64,000 nucleotides of DNA. Source: Haematospirillum sp. H1815 (lineage in GTDB: Bacteria; Pseudomonadota; Alphaproteobacteria; Rhodospirillales; Rhodospirillaceae). Below, piece by piece: positions 17,812-25,317 of the stretch. The first letter of the stretch is position 1, and every line of letters starts with the position of its first letter. The notes beneath the pieces are model-generated. The model saw nothing but the letters and a program-made list of their open reading frames with translations. It was not told where the DNA came from and did not search any database. The stretch covers positions 1 to 64,000 of the forward strand of contig NZ_JAAVTA010000008.1 in assembly GCF_012102705.1 (NCBI RefSeq), in the 5' to 3' direction. Both the position numbers and the translations under genes were made by a program.

Positions 17812-19008
17812 CTACCTCCTCTGCTGCCTGATTTTGGAATCAACCCGGATTGAAATATGGTTACCCCTGCGTCCCATTTGCCCGGAAAACATGGGAATAT
17901 CGCCACAGCGCAACTCAACGGGTGAATTGGGGGCTGCATTCAGCATAATCCGGGACCCCACTTCCAGGTTCAGGATATCGCGCAGGGACATGGTTTGTTC
18001 ATCCAGAACAGCCTCCATCTCGACCTCGGTGAACCACATCTCTTCAGCCAAGTGGGTTTCCCAGATCGAGTCACGACCAAACTTTTCCCCCATGAACATC
18101 TGCAACAAGAGTTCACGGACAGGCTCCAGGGTCGCATAGGGCAATAGAAGCTCAACCCTACCACCGCGATCCTCCATATCGATTCGGAGCTTGGCCACAA
18201 TCGCAGCATTGGACGGACGGGAAATGGTGGCAAAGCGGGGGTTGGTTTCCAGGCGATCAAAACGGAACGTAACCGGTGACAGCGGGTCAAAAGCCGCAGA
18301 AAGGTCGGCCAGAAGGACGTGAATCATACGTTCGACCAAGTTGCGTTCAATGGTCGTATAGGGGCGCCCTTCTACACGCATGGCCGCTGTCCCGCGGCGC
18401 CCACCCAGAAGCACGTCAACAATGGAATAAATCAGGGCGGAATCAACAGTCATAAGGCCGTAGTTATCCCACTCTTCGGCCTTGAAAACGGTCAGCATCG
18501 CCGGCAAAGGAATGGAGTTCAGGTAATCACCGAACCGAAGATTATAAATGTTGTCGAGTGAAACCTCGACGTTATCAGACGTAAAATTACGCAACGATGT
18601 AGACATCATACGCACAAGTCTGTCGAACACCACCTCCAGCATGGGCAGGCGTTCGTACGACACCAAAGCGGAATTCAGAATAGCCTGAATACCCGTCTTG
18701 TCGCTGCGCTCGTCGTCGGAATCATCAAAGCCCAGAAGGCTGTCGATTTCATCCTGGTTCAGAACACGTGTACTTTCACGCCCCGAGGAAGAGCTGGCTG
18801 TAAACTCAGGCTTTACTTCGGTCGCAACTCCGCCGCCACCGTCCCCACCACCCAGCATGGCCTCCCATTCAGCGGCCATGGCATCAGCGTCATCCCCTTC
18901 TTCTCCACCACCACCTCCGCCGCCGCCGCCGCCGGACATGGCTTCCCATTCCTTCATCAGGGCTTCTTCGTCTTCGGCGGTCCGATCTGCATCCTGAGGC
19001 GCGGTCAT
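17812..19008 (-). CDS. fliM: Flagellar switch protein FliM
   Basis: FliM is the C-ring protein that binds CheY-P and sets rotation direction. The 398-residue product has the CheY-binding peptide LNQDEIDSLLGFDD at about 82-95 rather than at the extreme N-terminus, the CheC-like middle domain (about 120-310) and the C-terminal SpoA domain (about 325-395). The first 80 residues are an acidic, glycine-rich extension with two copies of an EWEAM motif (residues about 20 and 48). It follows fliL by 47 bases. fliN and fliG are not in this window. Confidence 0.95.
   Translation of the reverse strand: MTAPQDADRTAEDEEALMKEWEAMSGGGGGGGGGGEEGDDADAMAAEWEAMLGGGDGGGGVATEVKPEFTASSSSGRESTRVLNQDEIDSLLGFDDSDDERSDKTGIQAILNSALVSYERLPMLEVVFDRLVRMMSTSLRNFTSDNVEVSLDNIYNLRFGDYLNSIPLPAMLTVFKAEEWDNYGLMTVDSALIYSIVDVLLGGRRGTAAMRVEGRPYTTIERNLVERMIHVLLADLSAAFDPLSPVTFRFDRLETNPRFATISRPSNAAIVAKLRIDMEDRGGRVELLLPYATLEPVRELLLQMFMGEKFGRDSIWETHLAEEMWFTEVEMEAVLDEQTMSLRDILNLEVGSRIMLNAAPNSPVELRCGDIPMFSGQMGRRGNHISIRVDSKIRQQRR
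18906..18935. repeat. GGN trinucleotide run in fliM (poly-Gly)
   Basis: Ten consecutive glycine codons, five of them identical GCC triplets on the plus strand, encode the glycine run in the N-terminal extension of FliM. Slippage here would change linker length without frameshift. Confidence 0.8.
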
Positions 19009-19055
19009 CCTGCTTCCCTCACTTCACCCCACTCCCCCTCCACATAAACAGAGGG

Positions 19056-19640
19056 CTACTGAACCAGCATTTCCTTGAACAGAACATCATTCACCTTGGC
19101 GGGTCGCACAGCAGAATTAACACGTAGCAAGAGTTCCTCTCGCAGGCGATAAATCCCGGCAGCGCCCTGAAGATCCTCAATGCGCAGCTCACGCAAATAC
19201 ACCTGGAAATTATCAACAATACGCGGCATGACACTTTCCACGATGGGAACATCCGCCTGCGACGACAACTCCAGACTGACCCGGACTTTCATAAAAGTCC
19301 GCTTGCGGCCCTGCCCGGCAATGTCCACCACCATCTCCGGCAGGTCATAGAAGGCCGGACCAGCAGGAGCGCCAGGAGCACCAGCAGCGCCAGGCGCTCC
19401 GGCGGCACCAGCAGACTGCGGCGCGGCCCCTTCGCCAGACGCAGCGGCTGCCTCAGCCTCCGGCGGTGGCTTGCGATCAAAAACGCCGGCAAACCATGCG
19501 CCGGCAACGCCCCCGACAATCAACAGGATCGGCAGCAAGATCAGCAGCAGCAGCTTTTTTCGTCCGCCACCGCCACCGCCACCGCCGCCATCGCCATCGC
19601 CATCATCGTCGTCATATTCTTCATCAAGATCTTCGGCCAT
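19056..19640 (-). CDS. fliL: Flagellar basal body-associated protein FliL
   Basis: FliL surrounds the stator and modulates motor torque. The 194-residue product has an acidic and glycine-rich cytoplasmic N-terminus (Asp and Gly runs at residues 5-26), one membrane helix (about 30-50, LLLLILLPILLIVGGVAG), a Ala/Gly/Pro linker and a periplasmic domain with the FliL pattern (YDLPEMVVDI ... FMKVRVSLEL ... LREELLLRVNS). It is the first gene of the leftward motor block; its start follows GAGGGGACG. Confidence 0.93.
   Translation of the reverse strand: MAEDLDEEYDDDDGDGDGGGGGGGGGRKKLLLLILLPILLIVGGVAGAWFAGVFDRKPPPEAEAAAASGEGAAPQSAGAAGAPGAAGAPGAPAGPAFYDLPEMVVDIAGQGRKRTFMKVRVSLELSSQADVPIVESVMPRIVDNFQVYLRELRIEDLQGAAGIYRLREELLLRVNSAVRPAKVNDVLFKEMLVQ
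19564..19613. repeat. Trinucleotide repeats in fliL (Asp and Gly runs)
   Basis: A GCC/ACC/ATC/GTC triplet tract on the plus strand encodes the Asp-Gly run in the N-terminus of FliL. The repeat (ATCGCC)n is perfect over three units. Length variation would keep the reading frame. Confidence 0.75.
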
Positions 19641-19730
19641 CGTCCCCTCGGCATCAGCCAGTCCATGTGCGGGCGAGGTTCACCACGTACAAGCATGTAT
19701 CCTTCTTGGGCAAAGACTACGCAGGAACCC

Positions 19731-19745
19731 TTAACAAGGGGTTAG
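19731..19745. promoter_or_regulatory. Possible CtrA box between fliL and flgF
   Basis: TTAACAAGGGGTTAG (minus strand CTAACCCCTTGTTAA) matches TTAA-N7-TTAA at seven of eight defined bases. It lies 91 bases upstream of fliL in the 291-base divergent region with flgF. No other gene or element was seen in that region apart from the sigma-54 promoter. Confidence 0.35.
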
Positions 19746-19869
19746 GGCTTTCCCGTGTCGAACCCGGCGGAAATTTCTGCCTTCCCACCATACACCTTTT
19801 TACCTGAGTCCCAGGCAAGAAAGGACGCCATAAGAGCATAACACACTCATATATCAGCACTAAACAAGC

Positions 19870-19885
19870 TGGCACGATATGTGCT
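19870..19885 (+). promoter_or_regulatory. Sigma-54 promoter of flgF
   Basis: TGGCACG-ATAT-GTGCT matches the sigma-54 consensus TGGCACG-N4-TTGCW with one mismatch and has the required GG-N10-GC spacing. The predicted start is near 19897, 35 bases before the flgF ATG. Sigma-54 control of rod and hook genes is established in Caulobacter, where FliX (encoded at 24518 here) works with the activator FlbD. Confidence 0.7.
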
Positions 19886-19931
19886 TCCCTGATCGGCACA
19901 AAAGCAATGCCGACGGGAGACCAGAAAGGCC

Positions 19932-20678
19932 ATGCAAAATACGGGTTACATCGCCCTGTCTGCCCAAACAGCCCTGTGGCGCCGTATGGAAACGGTTGCC
20001 AACAACCTGGCCAATATGAACACAACAAACTATCGGCGACAGGACACGTTGTTCACCGATTATATGGTGCGCACACCGAATACAGACTCGGTTTTCAGGG
20101 ACCAGGTTCGATTCGTACAGGATTTTGGAACAGTCAATGACCTGAGTCAGGGGCCAATCCGACACACAGGGAACACCTTGGATGTGGCCCTGGAGCGCCC
20201 GGATGTTTTCCTGTCTGTGGAGACACCTGCCGGCGAGAAGTACTCACGTAGGGGATCACTGATCCTGAACGAACAGGGACAACTGTCCAATCACGATGGC
20301 TACCCGATCATGACCGACAACAACACACCGATCTTCATTGCCCCGAATGAGTCCCAGATCTCCATCATGGCGAATGGAACAGTGGCAACAGAAAATGGAC
20401 CCGTTGGTCGGCTGAAAACAGTGAATTTTGAAAATCCGCAGCGCCTGAAACGCTATGGCTCAACCTTATGGGAAGCGCCAGAGGGAATGAACGCGGAACC
20501 GGCGCAGAAACCCGGCGTTGTCCAAGGTGCACTGGAAGGCTCCAACGTCAATGGAATCATAGAGATCACACGGATGATAGACATTCAGAGAGCCTATGAA
20601 CGTTCAAACATGATGATTGAAAGAGAAGACGAGCGCGTCCGTCGCACCATGGATACATGGACACGGCGTAGCGCATAA
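19932..20678 (+). CDS. flgF: Flagellar basal-body rod protein FlgF
   Basis: FlgF is a proximal rod protein. The 248-residue product has the rod N-terminal signature (METVANNLANMNTTNYRRQ), central motifs FLSVETPAGEKYSRRGSL and a C-terminal GALEGSNVNGIIEITRMIDIQRAYE. It is first in the operon flgF-flgG-flgA-flgH and follows a sigma-54 promoter. Confidence 0.95.
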   Translation: MQNTGYIALSAQTALWRRMETVANNLANMNTTNYRRQDTLFTDYMVRTPNTDSVFRDQVRFVQDFGTVNDLSQGPIRHTGNTLDVALERPDVFLSVETPAGEKYSRRGSLILNEQGQLSNHDGYPIMTDNNTPIFIAPNESQISIMANGTVATENGPVGRLKTVNFENPQRLKRYGSTLWEAPEGMNAEPAQKPGVVQGALEGSNVNGIIEITRMIDIQRAYERSNMMIEREDERVRRTMDTWTRRSA

Positions 20679-20757
20679 CCGGCTGGATATGTCCTCCCGG
20701 CAACGGGAAAGAAAAGCATGGCCCCACACAGGGGAATGATGCGGAAGGAAAAAGAAG

Positions 20758-21543
20758 ATGCGATCGTTGGCTATTGGCGGAACAGGGATGCTGGCTCAAC
20801 AGACAAACGTTGAGGTCATCTCCAACAACATCGCGAACATGAACACAACCGCCTATGCCAGAAGGCGTGCCGAGTTCGCTGATCTTCTTTACCAGGATGT
20901 CCGCAGGCCCGGTGACAACTCTTCCGATACAGGAACCATTGTTCCGGCCGGTATCCAGCTGGGACTTGGCGTCAAGACTAATGCCGTATACCGGATTGCC
21001 GAACAAGGTAGCATGACATCCACAAACAATTCGTATGACATCGCCATTCAGGGCAAGGGATACTTCCAGATCACACTGCCTGATGGCACCACGGCCTATA
21101 CCCGGGATGGCGCATTCCAGCCAGACCCCAATGGTCAGCTGGTGTCACACGATGGTTACACACTCCAGCCGGGGATCGTGATCCCCCAGAATGCAACCGG
21201 CGTCACGATCAATGCTTCGGGCGAAGTGATTGTCAAGATCGATGGACAGGTTGCACCCCAGAACGTAGGCCAAATTCAGCTGGCAACCTTCGCCAATGAC
21301 GCCGGTCTTGCCGCGATCGGGAAGAATCTTCTGGTTGAAACACAGGCATCCGGGGCTGCAACCGTCGGGAACCCAGGTGCACCCGGGTTTGGTGGCCTAC
21401 TACAGGGTTTTCTTGAAACCTCGAATGTCAACGTTGTGTCCGAAATCACCGAGCTGATCTCTGCCCAGCGCGCTTATGAAATGAACTCCAAAGTCATTAC
21501 CGCATCCGATGAAATGATGCGGACGATCAGCCAGCTCCGCTAA
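20758..21543 (+). CDS. flgG: Distal rod protein FlgG
   Basis: FlgG forms the distal rod. The 261-residue product has the signature MLAQQTNVEVISNNIANMNT, the GYFQITLPDGTTAYTRDGAF segment and the C-terminal FLETSNVNVVSEITELISAQRAYEMNSKV region. Length matches the family. The ribosome site GGAAGGAAAAAGAAG precedes the ATG. Confidence 0.98.
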   Translation: MRSLAIGGTGMLAQQTNVEVISNNIANMNTTAYARRRAEFADLLYQDVRRPGDNSSDTGTIVPAGIQLGLGVKTNAVYRIAEQGSMTSTNNSYDIAIQGKGYFQITLPDGTTAYTRDGAFQPDPNGQLVSHDGYTLQPGIVIPQNATGVTINASGEVIVKIDGQVAPQNVGQIQLATFANDAGLAAIGKNLLVETQASGAATVGNPGAPGFGGLLQGFLETSNVNVVSEITELISAQRAYEMNSKVITASDEMMRTISQLR

Positions 21544-21571
21544 GAACCATGACTGACTGGACCTTGAAACC

Positions 21572-22609
21572 ATGACCACCACCCTGCGCATACTTGTCGT
21601 GTTTCTGGCGGCCGGCCTTGCCGGTGAAGCCATGGCCCGGACAGGTTCAGGACCCATTCTGGTCAGCGTACCGGAAGCCTTGATGGCTGCGGCACAAAGA
21701 AACGGGACAGCCGCAGTTCCGGTATCCTTGAATCGCAACATCGTTGTCACGGGGCATTCCGTTCGTTTGGGGGACTTGTTCAGCCCCGTAACAGGAATCC
21801 TGGAAAGCGGGGATGTCGAGGTCATGCATGCACCCGCCGCCGGAGAACAGCTGGTTCTGGGCGCTGACCGCCTGACCGCTATTTCTGCAGCCTGGAACCT
21901 GGGATGGCTTCCAGCCAGCCCAATGGATCAGGTCACCATAACACGTGACAGCACCACCGTCGGGCAAGACGACATTATGAATGTCCTGCGTCAGGCACTG
22001 GAGCAACGCGGCATTGCACCCGGAACGGACATCGAGCTGACCACCATGCCTGCCCCCGTCGATATACTCGCCGGTGATCTCGATAATATCCATGTCGTGG
22101 ATATTGCCACAGACCGGTTCGGACGTTTCAGCGCCACGCTGACCCTGCCAGTTGGCGGTTCTGAACCCAAAAAGCTTCGTTTGTCAGGGCGACTCCACGA
22201 AACAGTGGAACTACCGGTTCTGACCCGTCCGATGACCCGTCGTGAAATTATCCGTGCCAAGGACATCACCTGGAAGCGTGTTCGCCACAAGGAATTACGG
22301 GACTCCGCCCTTGTTGATTCAGACAGAATCATCGGCATGGAGTTACGTCGCTCCATGCGACCGGGAGAACCTGTCAGCGCAGGAGACGTGGAACGTCCTG
22401 TCCTGGTAGCACGTGGCCAAATGGTCGTCATAGAACTACATACGGCAAACATGTCACTGACATCACGCGGGCAAGCTCTTGAGAACGGAAGCCTCGGAGA
22501 CAACATCCGGGTCGAGAACCTTCAAGGCAAAAGAACTGTAGTCGGCACCGTGACGGGACAACGCACGATCCGGGTATCCGGCCCCGTGCAATCGGCATCA
22601 CTCCGTTAG
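21572..22609 (+). CDS. flgA: P-ring assembly chaperone FlgA
   Basis: FlgA is a periplasmic chaperone for FlgI. The 345-residue product starts with a signal peptide (about 1-22, LVVFLAAGLAGEAMA) and ends with the conserved SAF-type region (TRPMTRREIIRAKDITW, RRSMRPGEPVSAGDVERP, ENGSLGDNIRVENLQ). It is 28 bases after flgG and 25 before flgH. Longer than the enterobacterial protein, as is usual in alphaproteobacteria. Confidence 0.93.
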   Translation: MTTTLRILVVFLAAGLAGEAMARTGSGPILVSVPEALMAAAQRNGTAAVPVSLNRNIVVTGHSVRLGDLFSPVTGILESGDVEVMHAPAAGEQLVLGADRLTAISAAWNLGWLPASPMDQVTITRDSTTVGQDDIMNVLRQALEQRGIAPGTDIELTTMPAPVDILAGDLDNIHVVDIATDRFGRFSATLTLPVGGSEPKKLRLSGRLHETVELPVLTRPMTRREIIRAKDITWKRVRHKELRDSALVDSDRIIGMELRRSMRPGEPVSAGDVERPVLVARGQMVVIELHTANMSLTSRGQALENGSLGDNIRVENLQGKRTVVGTVTGQRTIRVSGPVQSASLR

Positions 22610-22634
22610 ACCCGGTGGCGCAAGGAGATATGGT

Positions 22635-23399
22635 ATGAAACCGTTACACAAAGCAGCCAAAGCCGGAATTCTTGCCAGCGCCCTACTCACGGCCAGCGGA
22701 TGCGACACAATACAAAGGCTGTCTGAAATCGGAGGGGGACCAAAAGTCTCCACAATTGAAAACCCGGTCAACAAGCGGGATTACAGGCCTGTATCCATGC
22801 CAATGCCTGCGGCAAATGTAGCCACATCCAGCCCCAACAGCTTGTGGCGCCCCGGTGCCCGTGCGTTTTTCAAGGACCAGAGAGCTGGGCAGGTTGGCGA
22901 CATTCTGACCGTTGTCGTCAACATAAAAGGCGAAAAAGCGTCCTTGAGCAATTCCACCAACCGTGATCGTGCAAAACCCACGGAAGAATTCGGATTTACC
23001 AACTTGATGGGGTTGGAAAATTCGGTCAGCAAGATTCTCCCCAACACGGTCAATCCTGCAACAATGATCGGTGGGATCAACTCCAGAAGCACACATGGCG
23101 GTAGCGGTAAAATCGAACGCCAAGAAACCATATCCGTCCAACTTGCTGCCGTTGTGATCCAAGCTCTTCCCAACGGGAATCTTGTGATTGCAGGACGCCA
23201 AGAAATCAAAGTCAACGGCGAGCTTCGCGAGCTGGCGGTTACAGGCGTGATCAGGCCCGAGGATATTGGGTCAGACAACAAGGTATCGTCGGAGAAAATG
23301 GCTGAGGCCCGGATTATCTACGGCGGACGCGGCACACTGTCTGATGTCCAGAAGCCACGCTACGGGCAGGAAGTCCTTGATATTATTCTTCCTTTCTGA
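22635..23399 (+). CDS. flgH: L-ring lipoprotein FlgH
   Basis: FlgH forms the outer-membrane L ring. The 254-residue product has a lipoprotein signal with lipobox LTASGC (Cys about residue 23) and the FlgH core: SLWRPGARAFFKDQRAGQVGD, then VVIQALPNGNLVIAGRQEIKVNGE and the C-terminal VQKPRYGQEVLDIILPF. AAGGAG precedes the ATG at 22635. Confidence 0.96.
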   Translation: MKPLHKAAKAGILASALLTASGCDTIQRLSEIGGGPKVSTIENPVNKRDYRPVSMPMPAANVATSSPNSLWRPGARAFFKDQRAGQVGDILTVVVNIKGEKASLSNSTNRDRAKPTEEFGFTNLMGLENSVSKILPNTVNPATMIGGINSRSTHGGSGKIERQETISVQLAAVVIQALPNGNLVIAGRQEIKVNGELRELAVTGVIRPEDIGSDNKVSSEKMAEARIIYGGRGTLSDVQKPRYGQEVLDIILPF

Positions 23400-23485
23400 T
23401 CCACCCGGACCAGAAAGAGAGTGGACCCGCAGACCGGCAGCGGTAACACCAGAGAATCCAGCCGGCAAAGAAACAGGAGAATATC

Positions 23486-23902
23486 ATGAGTACACGCACG
23501 ATTGGTGAGACCTGCGAGGGAGAAGCTCTCGCCCTGTTCCTCGTCTCTGACGCCATCAGTCTGGCAGAGGAAAAAGGCGACCAAGCCCTGATGGACGCGG
23601 CCATAGAGAAGAATCTGGATATATGGCTGACTGTCAAAGCCCATTGCATAACCGGAAGTACGATTTTCCCGCAGCACATCCGGAATAACCTGATGGCGCT
23701 GGCAGACTATGTATCGCGTGAAACGGCCTTGATCATGCAGGGCAATGGCGGTAATCGCAGCCGTTCTCTTGCTGCCATAAACCTCCAGATTGCTGAAGGC
23801 CTTCTGGAGTCGGTACGCAACAGCGAAGCATCAAATGACAATGCCTTGGAAAACAGCGAAATAAAAATGCACGGCACACTTGAAGACAGCGCCGTGCACT
23901 AA
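23486..23902 (+). CDS. FlaF-like protein downstream of flgH
   Basis: The 138-residue protein is a paralogue of the FlaF encoded at 35452: IFPQHIRNNLMALADYVSRE aligns with VPPELRANMLSLSNFVDRQ, and SLAAINLQIAEGL with TLISINREISAGL. FlaF with FlbT couples flagellin synthesis to hook assembly in Caulobacter. This copy is not beside flbT or a flagellin but follows flgH by 86 bases, so it may act on a different flagellin or step (inference). The C-terminal 30 residues are polar and unlike FlaF. Confidence 0.75.
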   Translation: MSTRTIGETCEGEALALFLVSDAISLAEEKGDQALMDAAIEKNLDIWLTVKAHCITGSTIFPQHIRNNLMALADYVSRETALIMQGNGGNRSRSLAAINLQIAEGLLESVRNSEASNDNALENSEIKMHGTLEDSAVH

Positions 23903-23967
23903 TGCAGAAGGAACAACTTCTAACGGTGAAAGACCGCTATTGATCGGATCAGAACGATAACACTAAA

Positions 23968-24390
23968 TCAGTCCGTACGGTGTGTACGCTCCATCCTCTC
24001 GTGGCGCTCTTGCGCCTCAATAGAGAGGGTGGCGATGGGTCGTGCCTCCAGCCTACGAAGGCTTATGGGTTCGCCGGTTTCCTCACAGTACCCATAGGTA
24101 CCGTGCTCCAACCGCTCCAGTGCTGCATCAATCTTGGAAATCAGCTTGCGCGCGCGATCACGGGTACGCAGCTCTAAAGCTCTCTCCATTTCAGCCGAAG
24201 CACGATCAGCAAGGTCTGGTTCCTGCAATCCCCCTTCTTGGAGATGCTCAAGCGTCTCCTCGGACTCACGCAAAAGCTCGGAACGCCACTTCAACAGCTT
24301 CTGTCGGAAATACTCCCTCTGGAGCTCATTCATGAACGGCTCATCATCCGAAGGACGATAGTCCGGCGGCAAGATACTCACTGTTGTCAT
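23968..24390 (-). CDS. dksA: DksA/TraR family regulator without the zinc cysteines
   Basis: DksA binds the RNA polymerase secondary channel and, with ppGpp, tunes stable-RNA and other promoters. The 140-residue protein has the coiled-coil tip DLADRA (DxxDxA) and the C-terminal YGYCEETGEPISLRRLEARP, but the four zinc cysteines read C, T, S, A. This matches the class of zinc-independent DksA variants. It lies convergent to the flaF-like gene and downstream of fliX on the same strand, 127 bases after the fliX stop. Confidence 0.87.
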   Translation of the reverse strand: MTTVSILPPDYRPSDDEPFMNELQREYFRQKLLKWRSELLRESEETLEHLQEGGLQEPDLADRASAEMERALELRTRDRARKLISKIDAALERLEHGTYGYCEETGEPISLRRLEARPIATLSIEAQERHERMERTHRTD

Positions 24391-24517
24391 GACGTGACGG
24401 ACCTCCCAAATCCGGTCGGGACTATAGGGTGCAGCGCAGAATAGCGCAAGAAAAGTTGCGCTACCTTAACAAGATTAAAGACTAATAAATAACGCAAAAA
24501 GGGTATTGACGCCGCCA

Positions 24518-24991
24518 TTACGAGGACGGCTCCCGGGTTCTGGCAGCATCCCCAGATCCCGAGCGTGTTGCGAGTTTTGCCAACTCCACCTCGGCCCTCA
24601 GTTCTATTTCATCGAGAATGGCGACCAAGTGAGGATCACCACCTGCATCCCGACGGGCACGGACCATACGGGCCAGATCGGCCAGCATATCCCTCGGAAT
24701 AGCACCAACCAAAAGGCCGTGACGCACATTCTCCAACTTGTCCAATAAATCCTCGGCACGCTGCATCAGGCGACGGTTAGCTTTCCCCCCACCTGCATCA
24801 GGGTCAACCGTCTGCACAGATAAAATACTGCTGATCGCCGCCAAAGACGCTGGCGCATCAGGCCCGGAAGAGACATCAACGGCTCCGGCTGTATCATCAA
24901 GATGACTGGCAAAGCTGCGCGACGGGCTTCTGGATTTCCCGGCACGTTTGGTTGAAGACGTGGAACCACGGCCAACACCTGAAACTTTCAT
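24518..24991 (-). CDS. fliX: Flagellar assembly regulator FliX
   Basis: FliX in Caulobacter links early basal-body assembly to FlbD and sigma-54 dependent transcription. The 157-residue product begins MKVSGVGR, has a Ser/Arg/Lys-rich disordered N-terminus and a conserved C-terminal helical region (RRLMQRAEDLLDKLENVRHG, LLVGAIPRDMLADLARMV, LVAILDEIELRAEVELAKL). The start at 24991 fits the family. It is divergent from flgI. Confidence 0.88.
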   Translation of the reverse strand: MKVSGVGRGSTSSTKRAGKSRSPSRSFASHLDDTAGAVDVSSGPDAPASLAAISSILSVQTVDPDAGGGKANRRLMQRAEDLLDKLENVRHGLLVGAIPRDMLADLARMVRARRDAGGDPHLVAILDEIELRAEVELAKLATRSGSGDAARTREPSS

Positions 24992-25317
24992 TGATATCCA
25001 GCCTACCCGTTTATTGCACAGAAACAGACCCCGAACACAGGGTACCCCTCTTTCCGGAGAGATTCTAAGGTGTTGCTGACAGTGATAAAAGGGGAAATCA
25101 ACACGGGGCACCCGGCAATTATTGCCTGCCCTATCCGGGTGAAGAGCAAGAAGGATATGAGGTCGTACAATATTATGTATCCATAACAAGAGACTGTTGC
25201 ACGGCATATACACACCGGCATCATGGCATAATTCTGGCATATGAGAGGAACGCAGACTGATTGTTTTGTCCCCGAGAGACAGACATGACCCTGCCCTGGA
25301 TTGGAGGACTGTTGGAA
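24992..25317. other. fliX-flgI divergent intergenic region
   Basis: These 326 bases contain no gene. They hold a sigma-54-like promoter for flgI at 25224-25240 and two nested inverted repeats: GGCAA-TTA-TTGCC near 25118 inside CACCCGG...CCGGGTG (about 25110-25142), a possible regulator site or transcript hairpin. Confidence 0.4.
25224..25240 (+). promoter_or_regulatory. Possible sigma-54 promoter of flgI
   Basis: TGGCATAATTCTGGCAT keeps the sigma-54 GG-N10-GC spacing; the -24 box is TGGCAT and the -12 box TGGCA instead of TTGCA. It lies 78 bases before the preferred flgI start. Confidence 0.45.

Noticed and set aside
24420-24517. CtrA-like TTAA repeats between dksA and fliX
   Set aside because: The two TTAA halves are 5 bases apart, not 7.
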